Assembly (NCBI GenBank): GCA_028708075.1 | Contig: JAQVZS010000001.1 | Location: 81,319-145,318 of the forward strand | Direction: 5' to 3' | DNA: 64,000 nt | From: Massilibacteroides sp. | Lineage (GTDB): Bacteria; Bacteroidota; Bacteroidia; Bacteroidales; Tannerellaceae | Shown: positions 20,655-34,964 of the stretch, piece by piece | How positions within the stretch are numbered: the first letter of the stretch is position 1 | How the letters are laid out: each line of letters begins with the position of its first letter | Notes under the pieces: generated by a model | What the model was told of the DNA's origin: nothing | The model's database searches: none | The model's input: the letters and a program-made list of their open reading frames with translations, nothing else | Translations under genes and position numbers: made by a program

Positions 20655-21839
20655 TTAAAGTCCTAATTTATTCTTGATCGTTGTTGGTATCGCATTTTTG
20701 TGAACTACGATATTCATGGTCTTGTAAGCAACAAATGCTTCCGAAGCATACCACGTTCCTTTGTATTTATTGTCCGTTCCCCAGGAATTTTTTACCATAT
20801 AGTATTTTTTGCCGTTCTGATCTTTGGCTGTTCCGTAAATTTGCATACCATGATCGTCTGTGGTTTGGTAATTGTCGAAAGCCGTTTGGCGCAGTTCCTG
20901 TGTGATCTTCAACTCCTGGCAGGGACTTTCGAGTAATTTGGCTATTTTCTCCTCTTTTTCTTTTTTACTTAACCCTACCCATTTGTCTTGATCAGAGCCG
21001 GATGTTTCCATGGCTTCGATATCCGGAACAACTGCTATTCCGTTGCGGGTAAACCCTTTTTCGCTTACATCCGATCCCCATGCGATTGTATAGCCGGTAT
21101 TAATGGCATTTTCAAAAACTTGCATAAATTCGTCGAGTGGTAAGTTATAAGAGTTCGCCCAACGCCAGTTGTCTGGAATTTCTAAAGCAAAACTAGAATA
21201 AAATGGATGATGCGTATAAGATGTCAGCGAGACATAATCGTCCGGATTGATTCCTAATTCTGCGACAAAACTTTTTGGCGTATATTCTTTTCCGTTGTAG
21301 GTAAATTTTTTCGGAAGTTCTCCAAGGTAAGCATCCAGTATTGCATGGAATCCTTTTTCCCAGGCAGTGGAAAGTTTCCCGTTCTTGTTGCTTGTCACTG
21401 CCTTCAAATAGGCGGAAGTAACCGCTTCCATTTCGCCGTGGACATGGTTGTCTTCTCCGTATTCTAATCCTTTCATAACAGATTCGGGAACAATTCCGTA
21501 ATGTTTCAATACATATAATACATCATGAAACGAACCTCCTTGCGAATAAGGAGAAACGCCGTGCGTACGTACGTATTTATCTCCCTTGTCACGGTAAGAA
21601 TGGCTGACAACAAACATTTCAGACAGGTCGTGTTCGCTTTTTCCCATACGAATCAATTCCGATTCTATAAAACCAATTCCGGAATAAGACCAGCAAGTTC
21701 CCGTTCGATTCTGGTTCTCTACGGGAGTAATTTTCAACTCTTTTACGGGAGTAAAAACATAATCTTCTTTTTCCTGAGCAGTAGCCGTGGCGAAAGCAAT
21801 AGCGCATAAAAATGCCGCAGATACGATAATTTTCTTCAT
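20655..21839 (-). CDS. C1 family (aminopeptidase C/bleomycin hydrolase-like) cysteine peptidase, exported
   Basis: Signal peptide; ENQNRTGTCWSYSGIGFIESEL catalytic Cys, DDHGMQIYG catalytic His, VKNSWGTD Asn. Confidence 0.9.
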   Translation of the reverse strand: MKKIIVSAAFLCAIAFATATAQEKEDYVFTPVKELKITPVENQNRTGTCWSYSGIGFIESELIRMGKSEHDLSEMFVVSHSYRDKGDKYVRTHGVSPYSQGGSFHDVLYVLKHYGIVPESVMKGLEYGEDNHVHGEMEAVTSAYLKAVTSNKNGKLSTAWEKGFHAILDAYLGELPKKFTYNGKEYTPKSFVAELGINPDDYVSLTSYTHHPFYSSFALEIPDNWRWANSYNLPLDEFMQVFENAINTGYTIAWGSDVSEKGFTRNGIAVVPDIEAMETSGSDQDKWVGLSKKEKEEKIAKLLESPCQELKITQELRQTAFDNYQTTDDHGMQIYGTAKDQNGKKYYMVKNSWGTDNKYKGTWYASEAFVAYKTMNIVVHKNAIPTTIKNKLGL

Positions 21840-21953
21840 TCTATTATTGTGTTAATGGTTATTTGTCACAAATATACAACAAGGATAGCTTTCCTTCCTG
21901 TATTTTTTTGTTTACTTTTGTCTGCGTTCTCGAATTAATTAAAAAATAAACAG

Positions 21954-22757
21954 ATGAAAATAACCATTATAGGTGCCGGAAATATAGGTTCTGCTATTGC
22001 ACGGGGATTTGCAAAAGGGAGGTTGGTGAGTTCTTCGGATATAACTTGTACAGTTCATACAGAAGATACTTTCGGTCGATTGAAAGATGCTAATTTTAGT
22101 TTTAGACTATTGCGGGATAATGTTGCTGCGGTAAAAGAAGCGGATATTATCATTCTTGCTGTAAAGCCCTGGAGAATCCAAGAGGTGATCGACGAGATTC
22201 GTCATGTGTTGCATTATGACAAACAATTGATTGTTTCTGTGGCGGCCGGAATAACGTTCGAACAACTGAATACTTTTTTAACGCGTAATATCGATTCTGA
22301 CAGTCTCGCTTTGCCGACTGTTTTCCGTGTGATGCCGAATACGGCAGTAGAAGTGATGAGCAGTATGACGTTTATTGCCGCCAGCAATGCTTCAGAGGAA
22401 CAGACGGAACAAGTATTGACGCTTTTCCGTGAGTTGGGAAATGTTATGTTGGTGGAAGAACGATTGATTGGCCCCGGAACTGCACTTGCTTCCAGTGGAA
22501 TTGCTTTTGCCATGCGGTATATTCGTGCGGCGATAGAAGGTGGAGTAGAATTGGGGTTTTATCCGAAGGAAGCTCAGGAGATTGTTGTGCATACGGTCAA
22601 AGGGGCTGTTGATCTTTTAATTGAAAATAAATCAAATCCGGAAACGGAAATTGATAAAGTAACAACTCCTGGTGGTGTAACAATTCGGGGATTGAATGAA
22701 ATGGAATTATCCGGTTTTACTTCTTCTGTGATCCGTGGGTTGAAAGCCAGTAAATAA
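21954..22757 (+). CDS. proC: Pyrroline-5-carboxylate reductase
   Basis: 267 aa; ITIIGAGNIGSAIARG Rossmann motif, VMPNTAVEV, TTPGGVTIRGLNEME. Confidence 0.93.
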   Translation: MKITIIGAGNIGSAIARGFAKGRLVSSSDITCTVHTEDTFGRLKDANFSFRLLRDNVAAVKEADIIILAVKPWRIQEVIDEIRHVLHYDKQLIVSVAAGITFEQLNTFLTRNIDSDSLALPTVFRVMPNTAVEVMSSMTFIAASNASEEQTEQVLTLFRELGNVMLVEERLIGPGTALASSGIAFAMRYIRAAIEGGVELGFYPKEAQEIVVHTVKGAVDLLIENKSNPETEIDKVTTPGGVTIRGLNEMELSGFTSSVIRGLKASK

Positions 22758-22818
22758 CCGAATTTTAATATATCGTACTTTTGAAATTGATTTTTTAGGT
22801 GAACTATGTTTCGCTAAT

Positions 22819-22867
22819 AAATAAAAAATCTGCTTTATGACTTGTTCATTGAGCAGATTTTTTATTT
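22819..22867. terminator. Bidirectional terminator between convergent proC and argD
   Basis: AAATAAAAAATCTGCT ... AGCAGATTTTTTATTT, 16-bp perfect arms. Confidence 0.85.
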
Positions 22868-22902
22868 AGAAGGATATATAATCTTTTTTTTGATTTCTTC
22901 GT

Positions 22903-24030
22903 TTATTGATTAAGCACTTTCTTGAAGCGGTGGATGAATTCTTTTGCTTCTTCCAACGTTAAGCAGAGTGGGGGAAGCAGGCGGATTGTGTTGGTGCCCG
23001 CTACACCGGTAAATACTTTTTCTTCAAATAGGAGTTTGTTTCGTACTTCTTTGATCGAATCATGAAATTCCACTCCGATCATCAGCCCTCGTCCGCGAAT
23101 TTCCTTTATCCCGGAAATGTGTTTTAATTCCTCGATTAAATATTTGCCAACTTTTTCTGCATTTTCGATTAAATGTTCTTTTTCCATAATCTCTAATACG
23201 GCGATTGCACCGGCACAAGCTAAATGGTTTCCGCCAAACGTTGTTCCTAACATTCCATACACCGGTTTGAACTCCGGACTGATGAGTACGGCGCTCATCG
23301 GAAAGCCGTTCGCAATTCCTTTCGCAACGGTTATCATATCTGGACGTATATCCGCGTATTGGTGTGCGAAAAATTTTCCGCTTCGTCCGTAACCGGACTG
23401 GATTTCGTCTAAAATCAGAACGGCTCCGTACTGGGTACATATTTTGCGAAGGTCGCGTAGGAACTGATCTTGTGGCAACTGAATGCCTCCAACGCCTAAT
23501 ATTCCTTCAATAATAACGGAAGAGACATCTCCTTTTTCCAGCTCAGCTTTAACCTGGTTGATATCATTGAGGGGCAGAAAGGTCACCGGCATGCTATCAT
23601 TAATGGGAGCAACGATTTTGGGGTTGTCTGTTACGCGTACAGCGGCTGATGTTCGCCCATGAAACGAATGCTGGAAGGCGATTACCCGGCGTTTATTGTT
23701 GTGAAATGAAGCCAACTTCATGGCGTTTTCATTGGCTTCGGCTCCTGTGTTGACTAAAAACAGGGCGTAATCGTCGTAACCGCTGATTTTTCCCAGCTTG
23801 TCTGCATATTTTTGTTGCAGACTGTTGATTACGGAATTAGAATAGAACCCCAGTTTACTTACTTGGTCGGTGATGGCTGCCACGTAGTCCGGATGGCTGT
23901 GCCCTACCGAAATAACCGCGTGTCCGCCGTACAGGTCTAAGTATTCCGTTCCTTCCGAGTCCCACACGTGGGCTCCTTTTCCTTTGACTATTTCAATATT
24001 GAATAGCGGGTATACATCGAATAATTTCAT
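22903..24030 (-). CDS. argD: Acetyl/succinylornithine aminotransferase (class III PLP)
   Basis: LILDEIQSGYGRSGKFFAHQ and AKGIANGFPMSAVL PLP-lysine region; adjacent to argC/argG. Confidence 0.9.
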   Translation of the reverse strand: MKLFDVYPLFNIEIVKGKGAHVWDSEGTEYLDLYGGHAVISVGHSHPDYVAAITDQVSKLGFYSNSVINSLQQKYADKLGKISGYDDYALFLVNTGAEANENAMKLASFHNNKRRVIAFQHSFHGRTSAAVRVTDNPKIVAPINDSMPVTFLPLNDINQVKAELEKGDVSSVIIEGILGVGGIQLPQDQFLRDLRKICTQYGAVLILDEIQSGYGRSGKFFAHQYADIRPDMITVAKGIANGFPMSAVLISPEFKPVYGMLGTTFGGNHLACAGAIAVLEIMEKEHLIENAEKVGKYLIEELKHISGIKEIRGRGLMIGVEFHDSIKEVRNKLLFEEKVFTGVAGTNTIRLLPPLCLTLEEAKEFIHRFKKVLNQ

Positions 24031-24063
24031 GTTTTCTTTGAGTTTAAGTGTTAGTGGCTTTCG

Positions 24064-25032
24064 CTAAAAAGCCGAAGGTTTTAAATGTAAGCCGACAGTC
24101 TCTTCAAATCCGAACATCAGGTTCATATTGTGAACCGCCTGTCCGCTGGCGCCTTTCAGTAAATTGTCGATCATGGAAATGATCAGTAGTTTGTCTCCGT
24201 ACTTTTCCAGATGAAGAAGACATTTGTTTGTATTGACCACTTGTTTTAAATCCGGATTTTTGTCGGTGATGTACGTGAACGAATGATCATTGTAATATTC
24301 TTCGTAGATGCGTTTGATCTCATTCAGTTCTATTTTGCTATCCAAATAGATCGAGGCAAATATTCCACGTGAAAAATTACCGCGTACCGGAATGAAATTA
24401 ATATTCACGTCGAAACTGTTTTGCAGTTGTTTCAGGCTTTGCGTGATTTCGGCCAAATGTTGATGTGTAAACGGCTTGTAGATCGATATATTATCGTTAC
24501 GCCAACTGAAATGTGAGGTAGCCGACGGTTTTACGCCCGAACCGGTTGAGCCGGTGATGGCGTTCACGTGCAGTTCGTTATTCAGCATTAACTGTTTGGC
24601 AAGGGGCAAAACGCCTAATTCAATACAGGTCGCGAAGCAACCCGGATTGGCCACATGTTGAGCGCAACAAATTTGGCGACGGTTAAGCTCCGGCAAACCG
24701 TATACAAAGTCATTCCCTTCCGACGCGATACGATAATCGGTCGAAAGGTCAATGATCTTGACGCTTTCCGGTACGGTATGCGAATCCATAAACTTTTTTG
24801 TGTCACCATGCGCCGTACAAAAGAACAATAAATCGATTGCATCCAACGGAAGTTCATTCGTAAATACCAGATCGGTTTCACCGTAAAGTCCGTTGTGTAC
24901 ATCCGTTATTTTATTTCCGGCATTGCTGGAACTGTTGATAAATGTGATCTCAGCGTCCGGATGGTTCAATAAAAGACGAATCAATTCGCCCGCCGTATAA
25001 CCTGCTCCTCCGACAATTCCAATCTTAATCAT
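24064..25032 (-). CDS. argC: N-acetyl-gamma-glutamyl-phosphate reductase
   Basis: IGIVGGAGYTAGELIRLL, NPGCFATCIELG catalytic Cys. Confidence 0.95.
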   Translation of the reverse strand: MIKIGIVGGAGYTAGELIRLLLNHPDAEITFINSSSNAGNKITDVHNGLYGETDLVFTNELPLDAIDLLFFCTAHGDTKKFMDSHTVPESVKIIDLSTDYRIASEGNDFVYGLPELNRRQICCAQHVANPGCFATCIELGVLPLAKQLMLNNELHVNAITGSTGSGVKPSATSHFSWRNDNISIYKPFTHQHLAEITQSLKQLQNSFDVNINFIPVRGNFSRGIFASIYLDSKIELNEIKRIYEEYYNDHSFTYITDKNPDLKQVVNTNKCLLHLEKYGDKLLIISMIDNLLKGASGQAVHNMNLMFGFEETVGLHLKPSAF

Positions 25033-26237
25033 GCCTTTTTATTCTTGTTTTGTACTGAGTAATAAATCTTCATTTGGTTGCCCAGGATACGAGTAAACCC
25101 TTTCACATCGTCTGCCGACCAGGCTTTTTGTTCTTCACCGTAAACGCCGAAATCGCTTTTCATCAAATCAAAGTCGCTTTCAATGCCTACCAACGTATAC
25201 GTATACGGGCGTAACGTAATGATGACGCGACCGGTCACATTCTTTTGCGTACTTTGCAGAAACGCTTCCATATCTCGCATTACCGGTTCGAGGTATTGCG
25301 CCTCATGTAGGAACATACCGTACCAGTTACCGATTTGGTCTTTCCAGTATTGTTGCCATTTGGTCAATGTGTGTTTTTCCAGTAGTTTGTGTGCGTTGAT
25401 AATCAATAGCGGGCCGGCAGCTTCGAAGCCTACGCGTCCTTTAATGCCGATGATCGTATCTCCGACGTGCATATCGCGACCGATCGCCCAAGGAGCGCCT
25501 AATTCTTCCACAGCGCGGATTGCGTCGACTTTATTTTTGTAGGTTACGCCGTTCACTCCGCTTATTTCACCGTTTACGAAGTCGATAAACATATCTTCTT
25601 CTGCTTCTTCCGCTTCCATTTGGGAAGGATAGGCGGTTTCCGGTAGTGTGAGGTTGGATTGCAATGTCTCCTTGCCCCCTATACTCGTCCCCCACAAACC
25701 TTTATTAATGGAATATTCCATTTTTTTGAAATCGGCCTCGTAACCATGTTGTTTCAGGTAGTTGATCTCATACTCACGGCTCAGGTTCATGTCACGGGTT
25801 GGCGTGATGATTTCTATTCCCGGGGCTAAAACCTCGAAGGTAAGGTCGAAACGTACCTGATCATTCCCGGCGCCCGTACTTCCGTGCGCTACAGCATGTG
25901 CGCCAATCTCTTTAGCATAATTAATGATTGCTATTGCCTGGAATATTCGTTCCGAACTGACGGAAATAGGATAAGTTCCGTTTCTCAGCACGTTTCCAAA
26001 TACCATGTATTTGATACTTTTTTCGTAGTATTCTTGTTCTACGTTCAGGGTAATGTGTTTAACAGCCCCCAGTTTATAGGCCCGTTCTTCGATAAGTTTG
26101 CATTCTACTTCGTTAAAACCACCCGTATTGGCAATTGCTGTATATACATCGTATCCTTTTTCTTCCGACAGGTATTTTGCGCAGAACGACGTATCTAATC
26201 CTCCGCTGAAAGCCAATACTACTTTTTTCTTTTCCAT
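25029..26237 (-). CDS. argG: Argininosuccinate synthase
   Basis: VVLAFSGGLDTSFCAKYL, HGSTGAGNDQVRFD. Confidence 0.96.
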   Translation of the reverse strand: MEKKKVVLAFSGGLDTSFCAKYLSEEKGYDVYTAIANTGGFNEVECKLIEERAYKLGAVKHITLNVEQEYYEKSIKYMVFGNVLRNGTYPISVSSERIFQAIAIINYAKEIGAHAVAHGSTGAGNDQVRFDLTFEVLAPGIEIITPTRDMNLSREYEINYLKQHGYEADFKKMEYSINKGLWGTSIGGKETLQSNLTLPETAYPSQMEAEEAEEDMFIDFVNGEISGVNGVTYKNKVDAIRAVEELGAPWAIGRDMHVGDTIIGIKGRVGFEAAGPLLIINAHKLLEKHTLTKWQQYWKDQIGNWYGMFLHEAQYLEPVMRDMEAFLQSTQKNVTGRVIITLRPYTYTLVGIESDFDLMKSDFGVYGEEQKAWSADDVKGFTRILGNQMKIYYSVQNKNKKA

Positions 26238-26258
26238 TATTTTATTTTGTATTTGTTT

Positions 26259-26945
26259 TTATTCGTTATTCTGTTCTTTTCTTTGTTTTTCTTCGTGTTC
26301 TTCCGCTTTCATTTCCTGCTCTTTTTGGAGCGTTTTTTTGCGTAGTATGTCATACATTTCTTCATGTATCAGACAGCGCGGATCCTTTGGGTCGAAGATC
26401 ATCGCTGTACAGATACAATATTTTCTCTTCGTACGTATTAGTACATCGTGGTTTACACAGCCTTCGCAGCCTTTCCAAAAGGCTTCATCGTCAGTCAGGT
26501 CGGCAAATGTTACCGGAACGTATCCCAATTCCGTATTCATCTTCATGACAGCACTACCCGATGTGAGGCTGAACAGTTTTGCTTTTGGCCATCGTAGCCT
26601 TGCGAGTGTAAAGGAAGCTTTTTTTATGCGTTTTGCCAACCCTCTGTTTCGAAATTTATCCGCAACAATTAATCCGGAGGTAGCGACATATTGTTTATTC
26701 CCCCATGATTCGATGTAAGTAAATCCGGCAAATTCTTCACCCACAAGAGCGATAATGACCTTACCTTCCCTCATTTTTTGCGAGACGTATTCGTGCGTTC
26801 GTTTGGCAATACCTGTTCCGCGGACTTTTGCTGCGGCTTCGATCGTTTCTAATATGACATCAACATACTTTTCGTGGCTTTCGTCAGCCACCATTACATC
26901 AATTTCTACTTCTTTTTCCATTTCCAATGCTGGAATTAACAACAA
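26259..26945 (-). CDS. GNAT family N-acetyltransferase in arginine operon
   Basis: GNAT core (GLIVADKFRNRGLAKRIKKASFTLAR), between argG and argR. Confidence 0.85.
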   Translation of the reverse strand: MLLIPALEMEKEVEIDVMVADESHEKYVDVILETIEAAAKVRGTGIAKRTHEYVSQKMREGKVIIALVGEEFAGFTYIESWGNKQYVATSGLIVADKFRNRGLAKRIKKASFTLARLRWPKAKLFSLTSGSAVMKMNTELGYVPVTFADLTDDEAFWKGCEGCVNHDVLIRTKRKYCICTAMIFDPKDPRCLIHEEMYDILRKKTLQKEQEMKAEEHEEKQRKEQNNE

Positions 26946-26953
26946 TCTTTTAT

Positions 26954-27397
26954 CTATTTAATAAATCGCGCGAGGGCATTCGTTATCTGTTCTCTATTGT
27001 ATCCTTCTCGGGGAATAATCAGGATCGTGTCATCTCCGGCTATGGTACCGAGGATTTCCGCCGGCGCGTGCCGGTCGATATCGCTGGCTATACCCATGGC
27101 GTAGCCTGGAGGTGTTTTTACGACGGCTAAATTGCCCGAAAATTCGAGGAGGCGAGACGATTGTGTTTGCCTGTTTTGTGCTTGCTGTGCAACAACATTT
27201 CCGGGGAAACGATATACATAATTCCCGTTTTCATGTGTCTTTACAATTTTTAATTGCCTGATGTCTCGAGATAAGGTCGCCTGCGTAGTCAAATATCCTT
27301 TTTCATTTAGCAGGCGGAGCAACTCTTCCTGACTTTCTATTGAGTGTGTACGGATGATTTCCCGGACAGCATTCAAGCGTTCTTTTTTTAATCTCAT
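26954..27397 (-). CDS. argR: Arginine repressor
   Basis: 147 aa; N-terminal wHTH (TQATLSRDIRQLKIVK) and C-terminal GTIAGDDTILIIPREG. Confidence 0.93.
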   Translation of the reverse strand: MRLKKERLNAVREIIRTHSIESQEELLRLLNEKGYLTTQATLSRDIRQLKIVKTHENGNYVYRFPGNVVAQQAQNRQTQSSRLLEFSGNLAVVKTPPGYAMGIASDIDRHAPAEILGTIAGDDTILIIPREGYNREQITNALARFIK

Positions 27398-27399
27398 AT

Positions 27400-27484
27400 T
27401 GAATATTTATACAAACAGACGACAAATATATCCTATTTTATTGAATAAATATACTTTTGATAAAATATTTTGCATAAAAATACG
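27400..27484. promoter_or_regulatory. argR promoter region with three ARG-box-like sites
   Basis: TGAATATTTATACA (27400-27413), TGAATAAATATACT (27442-27455), TGCATAAAAATACG (27471-27484); minus-strand -7 box TATATTTG at 27423-27430. Confidence 0.6.
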
Positions 27485-27530
27485 TATCGCCTGTATTTTT
27501 TATCTTTTTATTGAAGAAAACCTTCCGGTT

Positions 27531-28898
27531 TTACGGAATTAAAATTCCCGAAAACGCTTGCGGGGGTTGGGGTACAATTCGTAAAAGGGAATTTTCTGCG
27601 GATTTTAAAGACTTGGAAACATTTCCGGCTAAAATCAGATCCAGGGTTTGACTTAACATATACTCGTTGGTTTCTCCCAGCGTGCCTAAATCACCATCAT
27701 AATAGGTTTCATCAATTGGATAGTCCGGGGTGAATCCATCTGTGTAATCTGAAAATTTTTCGGAATTGGTAACCAAGCAAGTAATGGGATGAAGAACCCA
27801 GGAATGACTGGTTTTATCGGAAAATTCGTTCGAACCGACGTTTTTCCCCTCCGTTGTATTGCCGACAAGAATTAAATTGTCTTTAAAATAAGGTCGTAAG
27901 CCATTAATGATGAGTTCGGATGAAGAAGCCGTATTCCTTTCTGTCAGAATATATAGCCGGTTCAGGCCGAGATTTTGCCCGTTGCCAATTACGCTTTTGT
28001 CTAATGTATATTCAACAGTTTTGTTTAATGATTCATTATAAATAAGTTTGCAAAATGTTTGTCCCAACGCGTTCTGTGGGGCTAGCATGGTTGCCAGTAA
28101 TTGTGCTGAAGTAATGACTCCTCCCGAATTGTATCGAAGGTCGAGGATGAATTCGTCCGGATTTTGTGCGGCAAATTCGGCAAAAACCGATTGTAATTGG
28201 TTGTCGTATGTTTTGTCATCGTATCCGGAAGGTCCCGATCTAAAACTGTTGTACATTAAATACGCGATTTTTTTGTTCCCGACTAAAAACGTTGTATCGA
28301 TGTAAATAGGGTTGATCTCCATTTGTATCGCTTCACCTACCTCAACCTCTTTAGTTTTTACGAATGTATTGCCATCCTTTTTTCCGACAGTCAACGTCAT
28401 TTTTCCGGTATAGTTGTGAAACTCGAGATAGTTATTTGTTGTAAGTGTCAGGTTATTGTAAGCGAATATCCAGTCGCTTCGTTTCAGTCCTGTTTTTTCC
28501 GCCGGCGAATCCGGGTCAACATAATTTATTCTTGCAAGAATTTTGTTATCGTTTAAAGAATAATAGGTTACATGAAGTCCATGTGTCGTCGTAATGGTTC
28601 CACTGCTTTTAGTCGTTACGTCTTCTTCGATTGTAGAATAAAAATAATCATATATATCTGTATGTTTTCCGTCTTTTTGCGACAGTAAAGATTCGAAGAA
28701 AACTTCAGGTTTTGCGTTTGCGTTTATCTGACTTAATTCTGGGATCTCGTCGTTCCATAGATAATTTTTTTGCATGGTTTCGTATATCCATTCGTTGACC
28801 GACAACTTGTCCAGGCTGGTGTCTTTTTCGCAGGATATCATGAAAAGTAATCCGCATAGGATGGAAAAGAGTGTAAAACGGTATGTTACTGCATTCAT
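27531..28898 (-). CDS. S41 family peptidase (C-terminal processing protease-like) lipoprotein
   Basis: Lipobox LLFMISC, PDZ-like region, catalytic RNTASSSELIINGLRPYF. ATG 28898 preferred: -7 box TATCTTTG (minus) at 28926-28933 lies inside the longer ORF. Confidence 0.88.
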   Translation of the reverse strand: MNAVTYRFTLFSILCGLLFMISCEKDTSLDKLSVNEWIYETMQKNYLWNDEIPELSQINANAKPEVFFESLLSQKDGKHTDIYDYFYSTIEEDVTTKSSGTITTTHGLHVTYYSLNDNKILARINYVDPDSPAEKTGLKRSDWIFAYNNLTLTTNNYLEFHNYTGKMTLTVGKKDGNTFVKTKEVEVGEAIQMEINPIYIDTTFLVGNKKIAYLMYNSFRSGPSGYDDKTYDNQLQSVFAEFAAQNPDEFILDLRYNSGGVITSAQLLATMLAPQNALGQTFCKLIYNESLNKTVEYTLDKSVIGNGQNLGLNRLYILTERNTASSSELIINGLRPYFKDNLILVGNTTEGKNVGSNEFSDKTSHSWVLHPITCLVTNSEKFSDYTDGFTPDYPIDETYYDGDLGTLGETNEYMLSQTLDLILAGNVSKSLKSAENSLLRIVPQPPQAFSGILIP

Positions 28899-29059
28899 TA
28901 TAATTTCCCCAATTAATCTAACATACAAAGATAGGATTATTTCTTTTTTTGAGTGCATTTTTCCGGATTTAGACGAATTGCTGAAGATTTTGTACGTTTT
29001 TTGCTATTTATATTAGGTTAATTCTTTTATTTTTGTTAATAAATAAATAATAAACGCAT

Positions 29060-29935
29060 ATGAAAGAAACAAAAAATGCATTTTTAGGTGTTATTCTGTC
29101 GTTGCTGGTGTTCTCGTGTACCCAACCAGCAGCCGTTAAGCCGGAAGTTGCGGCAGACGACGAAGTGGTTATAGCGATGCTGGTAGATACCCCTCAGATT
29201 ACAGCTCCTCCTGTGGAATTGAAATTGGATCCGTTTTATAAAAAATACATGAACGTGAACGGAGTTCATGTCGTCAGTTCCTGGCGGGTTCCGGATTCTT
29301 GCTTTTACGCAGCGTATATTACGATTAAGGCAATGACGGATGCTTTGTCGAAGGAAGTGATGGATACGCTGGTGGCTAAGAACACGCGTATCGGTATTAT
29401 GGCGCGTTACGAAGGAACGACGGATATACCGGAACATGCCTTTTTAGTCAATGATACGACGTTGAATTGGGATCTTCGTGCCCGTGGATTGGGGGGCTCG
29501 AGAGACCATCCGTTTTCCACTTGCGCGGAAGAAAATATTCTTGCCTATCAGATTGATAAATATCATGCGGAAGATATTCTGATCCATGAGTTTGCACATA
29601 CAATTCACGGCGCAGGTATTTTGGCGGTCGATACGGCTTTTAACGAAGAATTGCAAGCATCGTTGGATGCGGCCGTTGCTAAGGGACGTTGGGAAAATGT
29701 CTACGCGGCGACGAATGTGGAAGAGTATTGGGCCGAAGGTGTGCAAAATTGGTTTGATGTTAATGCGGAAGTCGACAACGATCATGGCGACGGCAAGCAT
29801 AACAAGATTAATACGCGGGAAGAAATGAAATGTTACGATCCGGGGTTATATCACATTATTTCGCGTTTCTTTCCGGAAGTAAAAGAACAAATCAGTCGGC
29901 ATAAAAAAGTGAATTTGTATAACTGGACAGAATAA
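29060..29935 (+). CDS. Putative zinc metallopeptidase lipoprotein (HExxH)
   Basis: Lipobox LLVFSC; DILIHEFAHTIHGAGI zincin motif and downstream EEYWAEGVQNWFD as possible glutamate ligand. -7 box TATTTTTG at 29028-29035. Confidence 0.65.
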   Translation: MKETKNAFLGVILSLLVFSCTQPAAVKPEVAADDEVVIAMLVDTPQITAPPVELKLDPFYKKYMNVNGVHVVSSWRVPDSCFYAAYITIKAMTDALSKEVMDTLVAKNTRIGIMARYEGTTDIPEHAFLVNDTTLNWDLRARGLGGSRDHPFSTCAEENILAYQIDKYHAEDILIHEFAHTIHGAGILAVDTAFNEELQASLDAAVAKGRWENVYAATNVEEYWAEGVQNWFDVNAEVDNDHGDGKHNKINTREEMKCYDPGLYHIISRFFPEVKEQISRHKKVNLYNWTE

Positions 29936-29950
29936 GTTCTTTCTATAAAC

Positions 29951-29994
29951 AGAGTTGAGTAATAACTTTTTTTACTTACTGACAACTCTTTTTT
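29951..29994 (+). terminator. Terminator of the metallopeptidase gene
   Basis: AGAGTTG ... CAACTCT followed by TTTTT. Confidence 0.65.
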
Positions 29995-30040
29995 CCGTTC
30001 GGGAACATTCTTTTTTTACTTCCTATGATTCATCATTTTT

Positions 30041-30070
30041 ACAGTTGTCGTAATAATTTATGACAACTGT
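30041..30070. repeat. Inverted repeat ACAGTTGTC-(12)-GACAACTGT between convergent genes
   Basis: 9-bp perfect arms in a convergent intergenic region. Confidence 0.6.
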
Positions 30071-30143
30071 GGAAATAATAATTGATCGATATCTTAAAAA
30101 TTTTTCGTCGTATTGTTTTTATTTTTTGATCGGGAAGTTTTTT

Positions 30144-34952
<4,809 letters not shown>

Positions 34953-34964
34953 TTACACCTCCTT

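Noticed and set aside
26098-26718. 206-aa plus-strand ORF spanning argG and GNAT genes
   Set aside because: Antisense to two recognised arginine genes; Ser/Phe-rich low-information product.
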